Shown: positions 18,887-27,620 of the stretch, piece after piece
Position numbering within the stretch: position 1 is the first letter of the stretch
Layout: each line of letters starts with the position of its first letter
Assembly (NCBI RefSeq): GCF_021739485.1
Contig: NZ_JAJFNK010000038.1
Span: 1-48,730 of the forward strand
DNA length: 48,730 nt
From: Alicyclobacillus tolerans
Lineage (GTDB): Bacteria > Bacillota > Bacilli > Alicyclobacillales > Alicyclobacillaceae
Direction: 5' to 3'
The notes under the pieces: model-generated
The model's input: only the letters and a program-made list of their open reading frames with translations
Told to the model about the DNA's origin: nothing
Databases searched by the model: none
Position numbers and translations under genes: made by a program

Positions 18887-20287
18887 ATGACAGAGAGCCG
18901 GAACGTAACCAACGCATTGAACGAAGCGCCATTGGGGTTGTTTCACCTGCGGGCCGTACTGACAGCCGGATTGGGTTTTTTCACAGATGCTTACGATTTA
19001 TTCATCATTGGAGCCGCATTAGTTCTCATTAAAGGTCAGTGGCATCTGAGCGGCAGCATGGTTGGTCTGGTGGGCAGTACGACGTTGATTGCCACGTTTG
19101 TTGGAGCCTTTGTTTTTGGACGCCTTGCCGATGTCGTCGGACGGAAGAAGTTGTACGGGTTGGAAGCCGCCATTATGGGAGTTGGCGCTTTGCTCACAGC
19201 GTTTTCTCCCAACATTGTGTGGTTGATTGTGTTCCGGTTCATCATGGGGATTGGAATCGGTGGAGACTACCCTGTGAGCGCCGTACTCATGAGTGAGTAC
19301 GCCAATGTTCGGGATCGCGGCAAGTTGGTGGGATTGGTCTTTTCGATGCAGGCTCTTGGCCTGATTACAGGTCCCATTGTTGCCGTTGCACTGTTAGCCA
19401 GTGGCATGAACGACGGCTTAGCTTGGCGGATCATGCTGGGACTTGGAGCACTTCCGGCACTGGCCGTGATTTACTTTCGCAGAAAGATGCCTGAATCTCC
19501 GAGATTCCAAGCCCAGGTTCTTGGGAGGGCCAGAGAGGCGGCTCAACAGCTTCGCGTGTTTTCCAACAACCAGGTCCATGTGGATGAGTCCGATTCACGA
19601 ACCGGACGGATGACGTTCGGGCAATTCATCTCGAATCGCCGGACGTTGCTGACACTGTTGGGAACCGCCGGTACGTGGTTTTTGTTTGACTACGCGTATT
19701 ATGGAAATTCAATCTCGACTCCGCTTATTATGAAGATTATCGCCCCTCATGCGAGCCTCATTCAGTCGGAGGCTTGGTCACTCATGATTTTTGCGATTGC
19801 TGCAGTTCCAGGATACATCTTGGCATTTTCCAGTATCGATAAAATTGGGCACAAGAAGCTGCAGTTAATTGGCTTTACAGCCATGGGCCTCGCGTTTCTC
19901 GGAATGGGCGTGATTCCTGGCATCACTTCCATGGTCGTTCCGTTCTTGGTACTTTACGGAGTCAGCTACTTTTTCGCCGAGTTCGGCCCAAATACAACCA
20001 CGTTCATTCTGTCTGCTGAGCTTTATCCCGTTAGTATGCGAACAACCGGTCACGGGATCTCTGCCGGTGTGGCCAAGATCGGCGCGTTCATCGGAGTGTT
20101 TCTGTTCCCGATTCTGACAAAATCGCTGGGGTTGAGCGGCACCTTGGACATCACGTTCGCATTTGCAGTGCTTGGAGTTCTTCTCACATTGGTGCTGCCT
20201 GAACCCGCTAACAAGTCGATGGAGAGTCTGACAGAAAAGGAACAAGAATTACAAGCAAGCGCATCGAGAGTCTCTGCCCAAGCGTAA
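18887..20287 (+). CDS. MFS transporter, phosphate:H+ symporter-like/metabolite subfamily
   Basis: 466 residues, 12 membrane helices. Motif GFFTDAYDLFIIGAAL in TM1 and GIGIGGDYPVSAVLMSEY in TM4 are typical of the Pho84-like and sugar/aromatic-acid MFS groups; GRLADVVGRKKLYG is the conserved loop 2-3 motif. The substrate could be phosphate or a small organic anion. ATG 18887 has no recognisable SD, which is odd beside genes with strong sites; the only good SD upstream feeds another frame. Followed by a terminator. Confidence 0.88.
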   Translation: MTESRNVTNALNEAPLGLFHLRAVLTAGLGFFTDAYDLFIIGAALVLIKGQWHLSGSMVGLVGSTTLIATFVGAFVFGRLADVVGRKKLYGLEAAIMGVGALLTAFSPNIVWLIVFRFIMGIGIGGDYPVSAVLMSEYANVRDRGKLVGLVFSMQALGLITGPIVAVALLASGMNDGLAWRIMLGLGALPALAVIYFRRKMPESPRFQAQVLGRAREAAQQLRVFSNNQVHVDESDSRTGRMTFGQFISNRRTLLTLLGTAGTWFLFDYAYYGNSISTPLIMKIIAPHASLIQSEAWSLMIFAIAAVPGYILAFSSIDKIGHKKLQLIGFTAMGLAFLGMGVIPGITSMVVPFLVLYGVSYFFAEFGPNTTTFILSAELYPVSMRTTGHGISAGVAKIGAFIGVFLFPILTKSLGLSGTLDITFAFAVLGVLLTLVLPEPANKSMESLTEKEQELQASASRVSAQA

Positions 20288-20369
20288 ATGTGGGTTTTGT
20301 CTCGCATGGGTGGTTTTGTCTCACATCGATAAAAACGTTGATTTTCCAGGAAAGTGCGTACAGGAAAGG

Positions 20370-20401
20370 GCCGCTTGCCAATTCAGGCAGGCGGCTCTTT
20401 T
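20370..20401 (+). terminator. Terminator after the MFS gene
   Basis: A 10-bp GC-rich stem (GCCGCTTGCC, 20370-20379, with 20386-20395; one T-G pair), a 6-nt loop and TCTTTTG. Confidence 0.8.
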
Positions 20402-20508
20402 GTGCAATGTGGGCAGGTGTGCTCGAGGGACAGTGGCACAGGAAAAAGACTCCAATCATACCATACATGAGTTCAGTACATGACCGTGCCCAACGGGAGG
20501 GGTTTCGT

Positions 20509-20823
20509 GTGAGCATGCCGCAAATTCCGGAAGAACGCCATAGACCTTCGTTGAAAGAAACCGTCATTGACCTGCTTGAATCGATTGCTCTCGAAGAAAT
20601 TGCGCTGTCGCACCTGGTGAACGCAGAGGCTGAAAAAATACAGACAGTTCTAAAAAAGGACCCTTGCGAAAAATTTCTGCTTCAGGTGAACCATTCTGTG
20701 AAGAGTGTCATGGATACTGTGGTCATGAAAGAATGGTTGCTCCTCAAAAAGCTAGACGAGGTCCTGCGCATTGAAGTTGAAGAGTTCGAGGAGTGCCACG
20801 AACGTGAATGCTGTGAAGAATAG
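20509..20823 (+). CDS. Small helical protein of the SIALEE..NAEAEKIQ family, copy 1
   Basis: 104 residues from GTG 20509, with GGGAGGGG six bases upstream; a frame upstream to 20290 has no SD. The centre carries LLESIALEEIALSHLVNAEAEKIQ-type sequence shared with the gene at 21573, followed by a second helix (NHSVKSVMDTVVMKEWLLLKKL). The C-terminal tail is acidic and cysteine-containing. Related sequences occur in endospore formers, often near spore-surface proteins; that association is from memory. Soluble and presumably helical-bundle forming. Overlaps the next gene by 20 nt. Confidence 0.75.
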   Translation: MSMPQIPEERHRPSLKETVIDLLESIALEEIALSHLVNAEAEKIQTVLKKDPCEKFLLQVNHSVKSVMDTVVMKEWLLLKKLDEVLRIEVEEFEECHERECCEE

Positions 20824-21247
20824 GTTTCCACCCCATCTGACCGTGCAAATGGCGAGGGCCGTTGCAGACGTGGAGGGGTCTTTAGTCAAGTGCCTGGATG
20901 TCCTCCCCCATGTCGTGGAGGCGGCCCCGTCCACAGCCTTGGAGGTTACGGAAGCCGTGGAGTCCATTTCTCAGTTTTATGTGCTGTTGCAGCGGCGACT
21001 GTTACTGTGCACAGCACACCTGAATGACAGGGACTTCTTACACCATTTAAAACTCGGAGGTACAAACCTCTCGTCGCTGAAGTCCAGTATCACCAGAATC
21101 CGGTTCGGCATTTCCGATCCGGTGCTGCGCCGCAAACTCATTCCCTGTTTAAAAACGATTGAAAGCTACTATGTAGAAAAAGACAAGATGTTGCGCGTGG
21201 GTTCCGAGTATCGGGACCCGTCTTCCAGGGTTCGGTTGTTTTTATAA
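20804..21247 (+). CDS. Unknown helical protein coupled to copy 1
   Basis: 147 residues from GTG 20804, with GAGGAG about ten bases upstream inside the preceding gene; the 20-nt overlap suggests translational coupling. No membrane segment or signal. Mostly amphipathic helices (MARAVADVEGSLVKCLDVL, ALEVTEAVESISQFYVLLQRRLLLC) followed by a basic C-terminus. I do not recognise a family. Its position between two paralogous SIALEE proteins suggests a shared role, possibly in spore surface structure, but this is conjecture. Confidence 0.65.
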   Translation: MNAVKNRFPPHLTVQMARAVADVEGSLVKCLDVLPHVVEAAPSTALEVTEAVESISQFYVLLQRRLLLCTAHLNDRDFLHHLKLGGTNLSSLKSSITRIRFGISDPVLRRKLIPCLKTIESYYVEKDKMLRVGSEYRDPSSRVRLFL

Positions 21248-21286
21248 CGAGTGAGTGTATCCAGTGACGGTGTTTCTTCCAGTGAC

Positions 21287-21322
21287 AAACCTGTTTGGAG
21301 GTATGCAGCCCCAAACAGGTTT
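21287..21322 (+). terminator. Perfect 12-bp inverted repeat after the helical gene pair
   Basis: AAACCTGTTTGG (21287-21298) pairs exactly with CCAAACAGGTTT (21311-21322) around a 12-nt loop, 40 nt past the stop. It lacks a T-tract, so it is an mRNA 3'-end hairpin or a weak terminator. Confidence 0.5.
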
Positions 21323-21572
21323 ACTGTGTTGGAACCATTCGCGGTAACGTAAAAGCCTACTTCTCCCCGGAAATTCCTGTTTCTCTTTATATCCTCTCTG
21401 TCGCTTTTCCTCATTACAAGCATCCGTACAAATACGACACGCGGCACTGACCTGCCTGCAACAGCAAATTCTGGTTTCCGCAAAAACAGGGTTGTTCGGA
21501 TGCAGGCAAAAGTCCTGTCGATTTACGTTCTGTTGAATATTTTTGTAGAAAAATTAGGAAAGGGTGGATCCG

Positions 21573-21875
21573 ATGTCGCAGGCAAACATCCCTGACATCA
21601 ACCCCAACATCACCGTGACGTATGAAGAAGCCGTCAACCTATTACTTGCCTCCATTGCTCTCGAGGAACTGGGATTAGCGCACCTGATCAATGCCGAGGC
21701 AGAAAAAATTCAACATGTGATCGCAATGAGCGGAGTTACGGTTGGCCAATTGCTGGATGTGAACGCCAGTGTTCGTAAAGTGCTGCAAGACATCATTAAA
21801 AAGGAAATGTTGCTGCAGTTCAAATTAGAAACCGTTACAGGCATGCCAACGTCAGCGCCGACGACCGCGTCATAG
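21573..21875 (+). CDS. Small helical protein of the SIALEE..NAEAEKIQ family, copy 2
   Basis: 100 residues from ATG 21573 (MSQANIPDIN), with AAAGGG eight bases upstream; GTG 21564 is less likely. The core LLASIALEELGLAHLINAEAEKIQ segment is nearly the same as in the gene at 20509, as is the following helix pattern ending in KKEMLLQFKLE. The C-terminal tail is Thr/Ser/Pro-rich and lacks the acidic Cys tail of copy 1. A local duplication separated by one unrelated gene. Function unknown. Confidence 0.75.
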   Translation: MSQANIPDINPNITVTYEEAVNLLLASIALEELGLAHLINAEAEKIQHVIAMSGVTVGQLLDVNASVRKVLQDIIKKEMLLQFKLETVTGMPTSAPTTAS

Positions 21876-21990
21876 ACACCCGCGCCGTCACGACCGGACT
21901 CGTGTAACGCTTAGCGTAGCATGACAGTTGGGTCAAACGTTGGTGTTGCGCGGAGTGTCCCGGTTCTATGGAAGTGAATGAGGTAAACGG

Positions 21991-22419
21991 TTAACGGCGC
22001 GTTTGGCGTTTGCCAATTTGGTACAGAACTTCCGCGAGAATGAGTCCCATGGCGATGGCCCCAGAAATCATGAAGGCCTTCGCGGAGAACTGGACTGCGA
22101 GGTTATAGTCGTTTTCGACAAAGTACCTCATTGCGTCATACGCAAGACCACCGGGAACCAAAGGAACAATGCCTGAGGCACTGAAAATCGTGACGGGCGC
22201 TTTGTATAGCCGCGCGAACAGGAGGCTGAAACTCGTCACCAGGAACGCGGCTAACAAGGTGGCTGGTATCATGGTCATTCCCATGGCAGACAGCCAACTG
22301 TACAATCCCCATCCCATCATTCCAACCACACCGCTAGGCAGGAGGAATCGTTTGGGTATGCTAAAGAGAATGCCAAAACAGGCAGATGCCAAGAAACTGA
22401 CAATCAACTGCTGGAGCAT
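21991..22419 (-). CDS. Threonine/serine exporter family, C-terminal half (ThrE_2/DUF3815 type)
   Basis: 142 residues, GGGGAG five bases before the ATG. Four to five membrane helices with SGIVPLVPGGLAYDAMRYF, the conserved loop of the small subunit (YjjB-like). In many Firmicutes the ThrE exporter is encoded as two proteins, and the larger half lies 100 bp upstream on the same strand. Amino acid or organic acid export is the family function; the substrate here is not known. Confidence 0.88.
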   Translation of the reverse strand: MLQQLIVSFLASACFGILFSIPKRFLLPSGVVGMMGWGLYSWLSAMGMTMIPATLLAAFLVTSFSLLFARLYKAPVTIFSASGIVPLVPGGLAYDAMRYFVENDYNLAVQFSAKAFMISGAIAMGLILAEVLYQIGKRQTRR

Positions 22420-22519
22420 GGTTACTCCCCTTTTCTAGAGGTGGCGGTGCACAAGAGGTGGCGGCGAGTACACGGCGCAAGAGTCATAGTCAGAGGACCA
22501 CTGAGTCTTTTACACCGCT

Positions 22520-23287
22520 TTAGACCAAGGGAAGCGTCGCTGCAATGCCACCGCCGATGGCCAGTGCCGTAAGCAGCGCCTCGATGCCTTTGGATGTCCC
22601 TGATACAAGGTGGCCAGCCATCAGGTCCCTGACGGCATTGGTAATGAGCAGTCCCGGTACGAGGGGCATGACGGATCCAATGATGATCTTGTCTTCGAAA
22701 TGGCCGATTCCCAGTTTGACACTCAAAAACGCCGCAATTCCGATGGCGAAGGAGGCCAAGAACTCGGCAAAAAATTTAACCCCGGTCAGCCGATTGAAGT
22801 ACAAAGAGAGGGAGAACCCCATTCCCCCGCAGATGAATGCCGCCCAAAAGTCGCTCCAGGCCCCGTTGAACATCATCAGAAAGCAACCGCTGGCTAACGC
22901 GGCCGTAACACTTTGCAGCCAAAACGGGTAGGCGTGAGGGGACGATTCGACTTCCTGCAGCCGGTCGTACGCTTGCTGGATAGTCAGCGACCCGCTGCAA
23001 AACGAACGGGAGATGGTGTTGACCCGAGTCACTTTCTGCAAATCGATGCCTCGTTCGGATACTCGAATTAGATTTGTTTTGTGGACTCCATCTACAGAAA
23101 AGATAATGCCGGTTGGAGTGACAAAACTGTTTGCCGACACATGGCAGGCCTTGGCCATGCGAATCATCGTATCTTCAACCCGGTACGTTTCCGCTCCATT
23201 TTGCAGCATAATTTTTCCGGCGAGCAAACAAACGTCCATAATGAGCCGTTCCTCATCCGATTTGTCGTCCACGATGTATCGCTCCAT
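22520..23287 (-). CDS. Threonine/serine exporter family, N-terminal half (ThrE/DUF1212 type)
   Basis: 255 residues. The soluble N-terminal half has AGKIMLQNGAETYRVEDTMIRM, the diagnostic YjjP/DUF1212 motif, and the C-terminal half has five membrane helices with SVMPLVPGLLITNAVRDLMAGH. ATG 23287 lacks a clear SD; in-frame ATG 23239 has GAGGAACGG upstream and is a realistic alternative. It pairs with the small subunit gene downstream to make a complete exporter. Confidence 0.9.
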   Translation of the reverse strand: MERYIVDDKSDEERLIMDVCLLAGKIMLQNGAETYRVEDTMIRMAKACHVSANSFVTPTGIIFSVDGVHKTNLIRVSERGIDLQKVTRVNTISRSFCSGSLTIQQAYDRLQEVESSPHAYPFWLQSVTAALASGCFLMMFNGAWSDFWAAFICGGMGFSLSLYFNRLTGVKFFAEFLASFAIGIAAFLSVKLGIGHFEDKIIIGSVMPLVPGLLITNAVRDLMAGHLVSGTSKGIEALLTALAIGGGIAATLPLV

Positions 23288-23527
23288 TCACAGTGCCGCT
23301 AGCCCAAGTCTTTCTCAACGCATGAGATACTTGGGAGACTCTACGTCCCAATTCCTAAAGTTATACCTTAATCCGATCCGGCATTGATTACAACCCGGCA
23401 TGACATCCGGTAATGTTCGAATTGCTTTGCAAATTTTTAACGCGAACGAGACAAAATTTACACATTTCATCGTTATTCTTTCCCTAAAAGCTCAAGCCAC
23501 CCCATGCAAGAAGGGGAGAATCTACTA

Positions 23528-24253
23528 ATGCCGAAAATACTGATTATTGAAGACGAAAAATACACAGCGGACACAATTGCCCTGTACTTGGAACAGCAGG
23601 GTTTCGAATGCCTCAAAGCGTATGACGGTCAAGAAGGAATCAGTTGCCTGCTTCGAAATGAGGTCGACCTGATTGTATTGGATTGGATGTTGCCTGGCCT
23701 ATCAGGGATTGAAGTTTGCCAAGTGGTTAAGTCGATGCGAAAAGTGAAGATCATCATGTTAAGTGCGAAGGCCAGTGTTACAGACAAGGTAACGGGACTA
23801 GAGGTTGGCGCAGACGACTATCTGGCGAAACCCTTCAGTTTGCGCGAATTGAACGCGAGAGTGCGCATGCTGCTCAGACAGACCCATGTGGTCGACAAAA
23901 AAGTCCATCCGAGTCCGGCAGTTCAAACCTTGGTGCAGTTTGGTCAAGGAGTACTCACACTCAATAAGCCACAGATGACTGCGAAATTTAACGAAGTTAC
24001 ACTGTCTTTGACACCGAGTGAGTTTAAGATCCTCTATCTGATGGCCGAACGAGTCGGTCAGGTTCTGACCAAAGAACAAATCGCCAACGAACTGCATGAT
24101 ACGGAGGCCATGGGAGACCTTCACACAATCACAGTTCATTTGAGCAATTTAAGAACAAAACTCCGGGAACTGACGAGTACCCCAATGATTAAGACAATTT
24201 ATGGGGTGGGGTATAAACTGGATGGAGCAAACCGGGAAACTGGGTGGGCATGA
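23528..24253 (+). CDS. OmpR/PhoB family response regulator
   Basis: 241 residues from ATG 23528, with AAGGGGAG nine bases upstream. The receiver domain (1-120) has the acidic pair E8-D9, the phosphorylation site D52 (VLDWMLPG) and the lysine in YLAKPFS. The C-terminal winged helix has LTPSEFKILYLMAERVGQVLTKEQI and TVHLSNLRTKL, recognition-helix features of the Trans_reg_C family. Its stop overlaps the ATG of the sensor kinase (ATGA). The nearest candidate target is the ABC importer downstream. Confidence 0.95.
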   Translation: MPKILIIEDEKYTADTIALYLEQQGFECLKAYDGQEGISCLLRNEVDLIVLDWMLPGLSGIEVCQVVKSMRKVKIIMLSAKASVTDKVTGLEVGADDYLAKPFSLRELNARVRMLLRQTHVVDKKVHPSPAVQTLVQFGQGVLTLNKPQMTAKFNEVTLSLTPSEFKILYLMAERVGQVLTKEQIANELHDTEAMGDLHTITVHLSNLRTKLRELTSTPMIKTIYGVGYKLDGANRETGWA

Positions 24254-25623
24254 TGCATTTTTTATCGTTGCCAAAACAATCCCTGCGCCGGCGTGTCATG
24301 GTCCTGATAACCATTGTCATGCTTGCGATGGCGGGTTTGGATCTCGGTGCTGCACACTGGAGTCTTCAGCGTTCACTGTTCACCTATTCACAGCATAACC
24401 AAGCCGATCAGGCTGCGGATTGGGCGCAGTTGATGGCTGTTTTGTACGATGAATTTGGCTCATGGAACCAGGTTCGCCAACACCTGACTCGAGAAGCTGG
24501 GCTGCAGATCGACGGACAGAAACTCGGTCAAATCAAAGCTGTCATTGTCACGAATACTGGAAATGTAATACGGACGCAAAGCGATGCTGTCATTGCCCAA
24601 AGTTGGAAGTCTTCGCCCGTTTTGTTTCACAACCTTCGCGTTGGAACTCTGTACGTGCAAGCCTACGTTCCGTTGCAGGTTCAAACTTTGAAACAACGCA
24701 TCATCCGCGACTTTGACGAAGCCCAGTTCATTGTCCTCGCTGTCACTTCCCTCCTCGCATTCCTGTTTATGACGATATGGATTCGGAGTTTCTTAAAGCC
24801 TCTTGAACAACTGGCCGTGTCTGCCTCATCCATGACTGCCGGAGATTTTGACACTCCTTTACCCCAAAACGGGGACGAGGAAATTCAAAAAGTTGTCCAA
24901 GCCTTTTCTGTGACGCGGCAAAGGTTACATGAAACGCAGGAAACTCGCAGGAAAGTACTCGCGGACATCCATCACGAACTTCGGACCCCGCTAAACGTGA
25001 TCGCGAATCGTTTAGAGGCCATTCACCTTGGGCTGTTTCACTGGGACGAACAAACGGCGGCGATTTTGCAGGAAGAAACCGAGCGGATCCAAACCATCGT
25101 CGATGACCTGGAACAGTTAAACGATGTCCAAACTGGAGTCCAAAAAATGGAATGTAATTGGGTAAACGTTCGGGAATGGCTGCCGAAATTGGCTGTTTTA
25201 TTTGCGGCAGAGGGGACCGGGCGTTCCGTGGATCTCCAATTATCGATTCCCGATGAACCTTTACATGTCTGGATGGACAAAAACAGAATGTCGCAGGTAG
25301 TTGTCAATCTCATCTCAAACGCTCTGCGCTACACGCCCGCCGGGAAAAGGATATTTATCCAAGTAGAGTGCATGGCCCAAGGTGTTGTGTTGGTTGTGCG
25401 GGACGAAGGAATTGGGATGGATCCGCAGCATTTGCCGTTTATCTTTGAACGGTTTTACCGGGTTGAGCCTTCTCGAAATCGCGAAACGGGAGGTGCGGGA
25501 CTCGGTTTAGCGATTGTTAAAGAAGTGGTGAATGCGCACGGAGGCGAAGTGACGGTGCGCAGTTTACCCGGCCAGGGTACTTGTTTCCGGATATTTTTGC
25601 CAAAGCACAACCCGAATTTTTAA
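24250..25623 (+). CDS. Sensor histidine kinase with extracytoplasmic sensor domain
   Basis: 457 residues from ATG 24250, overlapping the regulator's stop. TM1 at about residues 15-35, a ~125-residue extracytoplasmic domain, TM2 at about 160-180, then HAMP. HisKA phosphoacceptor H242 in DIHHELRTPLN; HATPase N-box NLISNALRYTP, G1 DEGIGMDP, F-box FIFERFYRVEPSRN and G2 GAGLGLAIVKEVV. The kinase core is intact. The sensory domain (HYDEFGSWNQV-type helices, then a strand-rich part) is of unknown ligand. Works with the OmpR-type regulator. Confidence 0.95.
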   Translation: MMHFLSLPKQSLRRRVMVLITIVMLAMAGLDLGAAHWSLQRSLFTYSQHNQADQAADWAQLMAVLYDEFGSWNQVRQHLTREAGLQIDGQKLGQIKAVIVTNTGNVIRTQSDAVIAQSWKSSPVLFHNLRVGTLYVQAYVPLQVQTLKQRIIRDFDEAQFIVLAVTSLLAFLFMTIWIRSFLKPLEQLAVSASSMTAGDFDTPLPQNGDEEIQKVVQAFSVTRQRLHETQETRRKVLADIHHELRTPLNVIANRLEAIHLGLFHWDEQTAAILQEETERIQTIVDDLEQLNDVQTGVQKMECNWVNVREWLPKLAVLFAAEGTGRSVDLQLSIPDEPLHVWMDKNRMSQVVVNLISNALRYTPAGKRIFIQVECMAQGVVLVVRDEGIGMDPQHLPFIFERFYRVEPSRNRETGGAGLGLAIVKEVVNAHGGEVTVRSLPGQGTCFRIFLPKHNPNF

Positions 25624-25655
25624 AAACTGAGCTTTTGTTAAAAGAAACTTTACGA

Positions 25656-25685
25656 GCCGTGGAGCCCTTATCCACGGTTGTTTTA
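25656..25685 (+). terminator. Hairpin after the two-component genes
   Basis: CCGTGGA (25657-25663) and TCCACGG (25671-25677) around GCCCTTA, followed by TTGTTTTAC. It would separate the two-component operon from the ABC genes, or attenuate read-through. Confidence 0.65.
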
Positions 25686-25764
25686 CGTTTGCCCAGTAAA
25701 CTTTGGAATTGTGGAACAGGACGCACAAAGTCAATCTCACTGGGTTGAAATGAGGAGGAGCAGA

Positions 25765-26739
25765 GTGTCGGTTCAAAGAGATATCCCGATCAGTCGTAGA
25801 CCGATGACCCAAACATACTTGAAATCAGCCAGACGACAGCGAAAAGGTTTTAGGAACGCTGCCCTCGGATGGTTAATGATGAGTCCGGTATTAGCGGTCT
25901 TCGGAATTTTTACCTATTTGCCGACGGCGCTGCTGTTTGTCATGGCCGTTTTTCATTGGAACATTACGTTTAGAACTTCCCAGTTTGTCGGATTCAAGGA
26001 ATTTCAAATTGTCTTTCAACAGCCTCTCTTTTGGCGTTCTCTGCTAACCACCGCCTATTTTTCCTTTCTCATGGTTCCAGCTCAAACGTTTCTAAGTCTC
26101 GGGTTGGCCATGTTGTTCCGGGAGGCAGCCCGCTCCAAGTGGCGCGGATTCTTTCGTTCCCTGGTGTTTCTCCCGCACGTCACTCCCATCGTTGCCACGT
26201 CCATTGTTTGGGTATGGGTGTTCAATCCTAGATTTGGCTTGGCAAACTTTATCCTGTCCTGGTTTCACATTCAACCCCTGAACTGGCTGGAAAGTACCAC
26301 GTGGGCATTGCCATCCGTCATGATTTACAGTACGTGGCACTCCCTCGGGCTTTACGTCATTTTGTTTCTCGCTGGTCTAGCCAACATCTCAAAGGACCCT
26401 ATCGAGTCAGCTATGGTAGATGGGGCCGGAACCGGGACGATTTTCCGGAAAATCATCTGGCCTCTCATATCTCCTACCACCTTTATTGTGGTCCTGTTCG
26501 CCACCATGAATGCCCTTCAAGCGTTTTCGCAGATTTATACGATGACGGGCGGTCCGCGCGGCGGCGGGGGCGGCCCAGCCTATTCCACGACGACGGATGC
26601 TCTCCTGATTTATCAAACCGGTTTCCAGTTCTATCACTACGGCCTTGCAGCCGCCATGAGCGTCATTTTGTTTTTCGTCATTTTGGGGTTGACCATCTTT
26701 CAAAAGTGGGTTGCCAACAAATTGGTTTTTTACCGTTAA
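25765..26739 (+). CDS. Sugar ABC transporter permease, MalF type
   Basis: 324 residues from GTG 25765, with AGGAGG six bases upstream; the frame further upstream lacks an SD. Six membrane helices and the EAA loop ESAMVDGAGTGTIFRKIIWPLISP that contacts the ATPase. FLPHVTPIVATSIVWVWVFNP is typical of CUT1-family MalF/UgpA proteins. A glycine run in the last periplasmic loop (GGPRGGGGGPAY) is normal for the family, though longer than usual. Partner permease is 18 nt downstream. Confidence 0.93.
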   Translation: MSVQRDIPISRRPMTQTYLKSARRQRKGFRNAALGWLMMSPVLAVFGIFTYLPTALLFVMAVFHWNITFRTSQFVGFKEFQIVFQQPLFWRSLLTTAYFSFLMVPAQTFLSLGLAMLFREAARSKWRGFFRSLVFLPHVTPIVATSIVWVWVFNPRFGLANFILSWFHIQPLNWLESTTWALPSVMIYSTWHSLGLYVILFLAGLANISKDPIESAMVDGAGTGTIFRKIIWPLISPTTFIVVLFATMNALQAFSQIYTMTGGPRGGGGGPAYSTTTDALLIYQTGFQFYHYGLAAAMSVILFFVILGLTIFQKWVANKLVFYR

Positions 26740-26757
26740 ACGAAAGGATCTGAGTGA

Positions 26758-27579
26758 GTGAACTATAACAAAAGAGTCCGCTCTTGGATTGTCCAGGCAG
26801 CTATTGCAGTTTTGTTCGGATTTCCCTTGTACTGGGTCGTGGTTACAGCCATGAACAGCCCGCAGAATGTATACCGGATACCACCAGTCTTCGTTCCGCA
26901 GCTTGATTTGAAACCGTTGATGAGTGTACTTCATCAAGCGAACTGGACCACTTATATTTTCAACACCGTCACGATTTCAACGGTAACGGTTGTTCTGGTG
27001 TTAATGACCTCGGCCTTAGCGGGATACGCGTTATCGGACTTGAAGTTTCGGGGACAAAACCTCACGCTGTTGTTCATTCTGGGAACGATGATGCTTCCTG
27101 GTCAAGCGCTCCTTATCCCTCAGTATCTGGTAATTTCAAAACTGCATCTGCTCAATACCTATGCTGTCGAAATTGTTCCCTTTGCGGCGAGTGCACTCGG
27201 AGTGTTTGTGTTTCGACAATTTTTTAAGACACTGCCCAAAGAGTATTGGGAAGCTGCAGCCATGGAAGGCGCAAATCGCCTGTTTTACCTCCGTAAAATT
27301 GCGGTTCCTCTGGCCAAACCTGCTGTGATTACGGTCGCACTCCTTACGTTTATCGGCTCTTGGAACATGTTTCAGTGGCCCTTGATTATGACCACTAGCC
27401 GCAGCATTCAACCTCTTGAAGTGGTATTGGCTCATTATATGACCTTTTATCAAGGCAATATCCCCAAAATGACTGCCGCCGTGTTGATTGCTGTTGTTCC
27501 CATTGCAGTAGTGTTCTTTATTGCCCAACGGCATATTGTCGCAGGTGTGGCAGGTCGTGACGCGGGCATTAAAGGTTAA
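26758..27579 (+). CDS. Sugar ABC transporter permease, MalG type
   Basis: 273 residues, GTG start with AAAGGA ten bases upstream. Six membrane helices; FPLYWVVVTAMNSPQNVY at the N-terminus and the EAA loop EAAAMEGANRLFYLRKIAVPLAKP are characteristic of CUT1 MalG/UgpE subunits. It forms a heterodimer with the upstream permease. The operon has no ATPase gene, so a shared MsmX/UgpC-type ATPase encoded elsewhere probably powers it. Confidence 0.93.
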   Translation: MNYNKRVRSWIVQAAIAVLFGFPLYWVVVTAMNSPQNVYRIPPVFVPQLDLKPLMSVLHQANWTTYIFNTVTISTVTVVLVLMTSALAGYALSDLKFRGQNLTLLFILGTMMLPGQALLIPQYLVISKLHLLNTYAVEIVPFAASALGVFVFRQFFKTLPKEYWEAAAMEGANRLFYLRKIAVPLAKPAVITVALLTFIGSWNMFQWPLIMTTSRSIQPLEVVLAHYMTFYQGNIPKMTAAVLIAVVPIAVVFFIAQRHIVAGVAGRDAGIKG

Positions 27580-27620
27580 CAATAAATGGTTCTCACGATA
27601 CAATTCGAGGAGTGGAGAGG

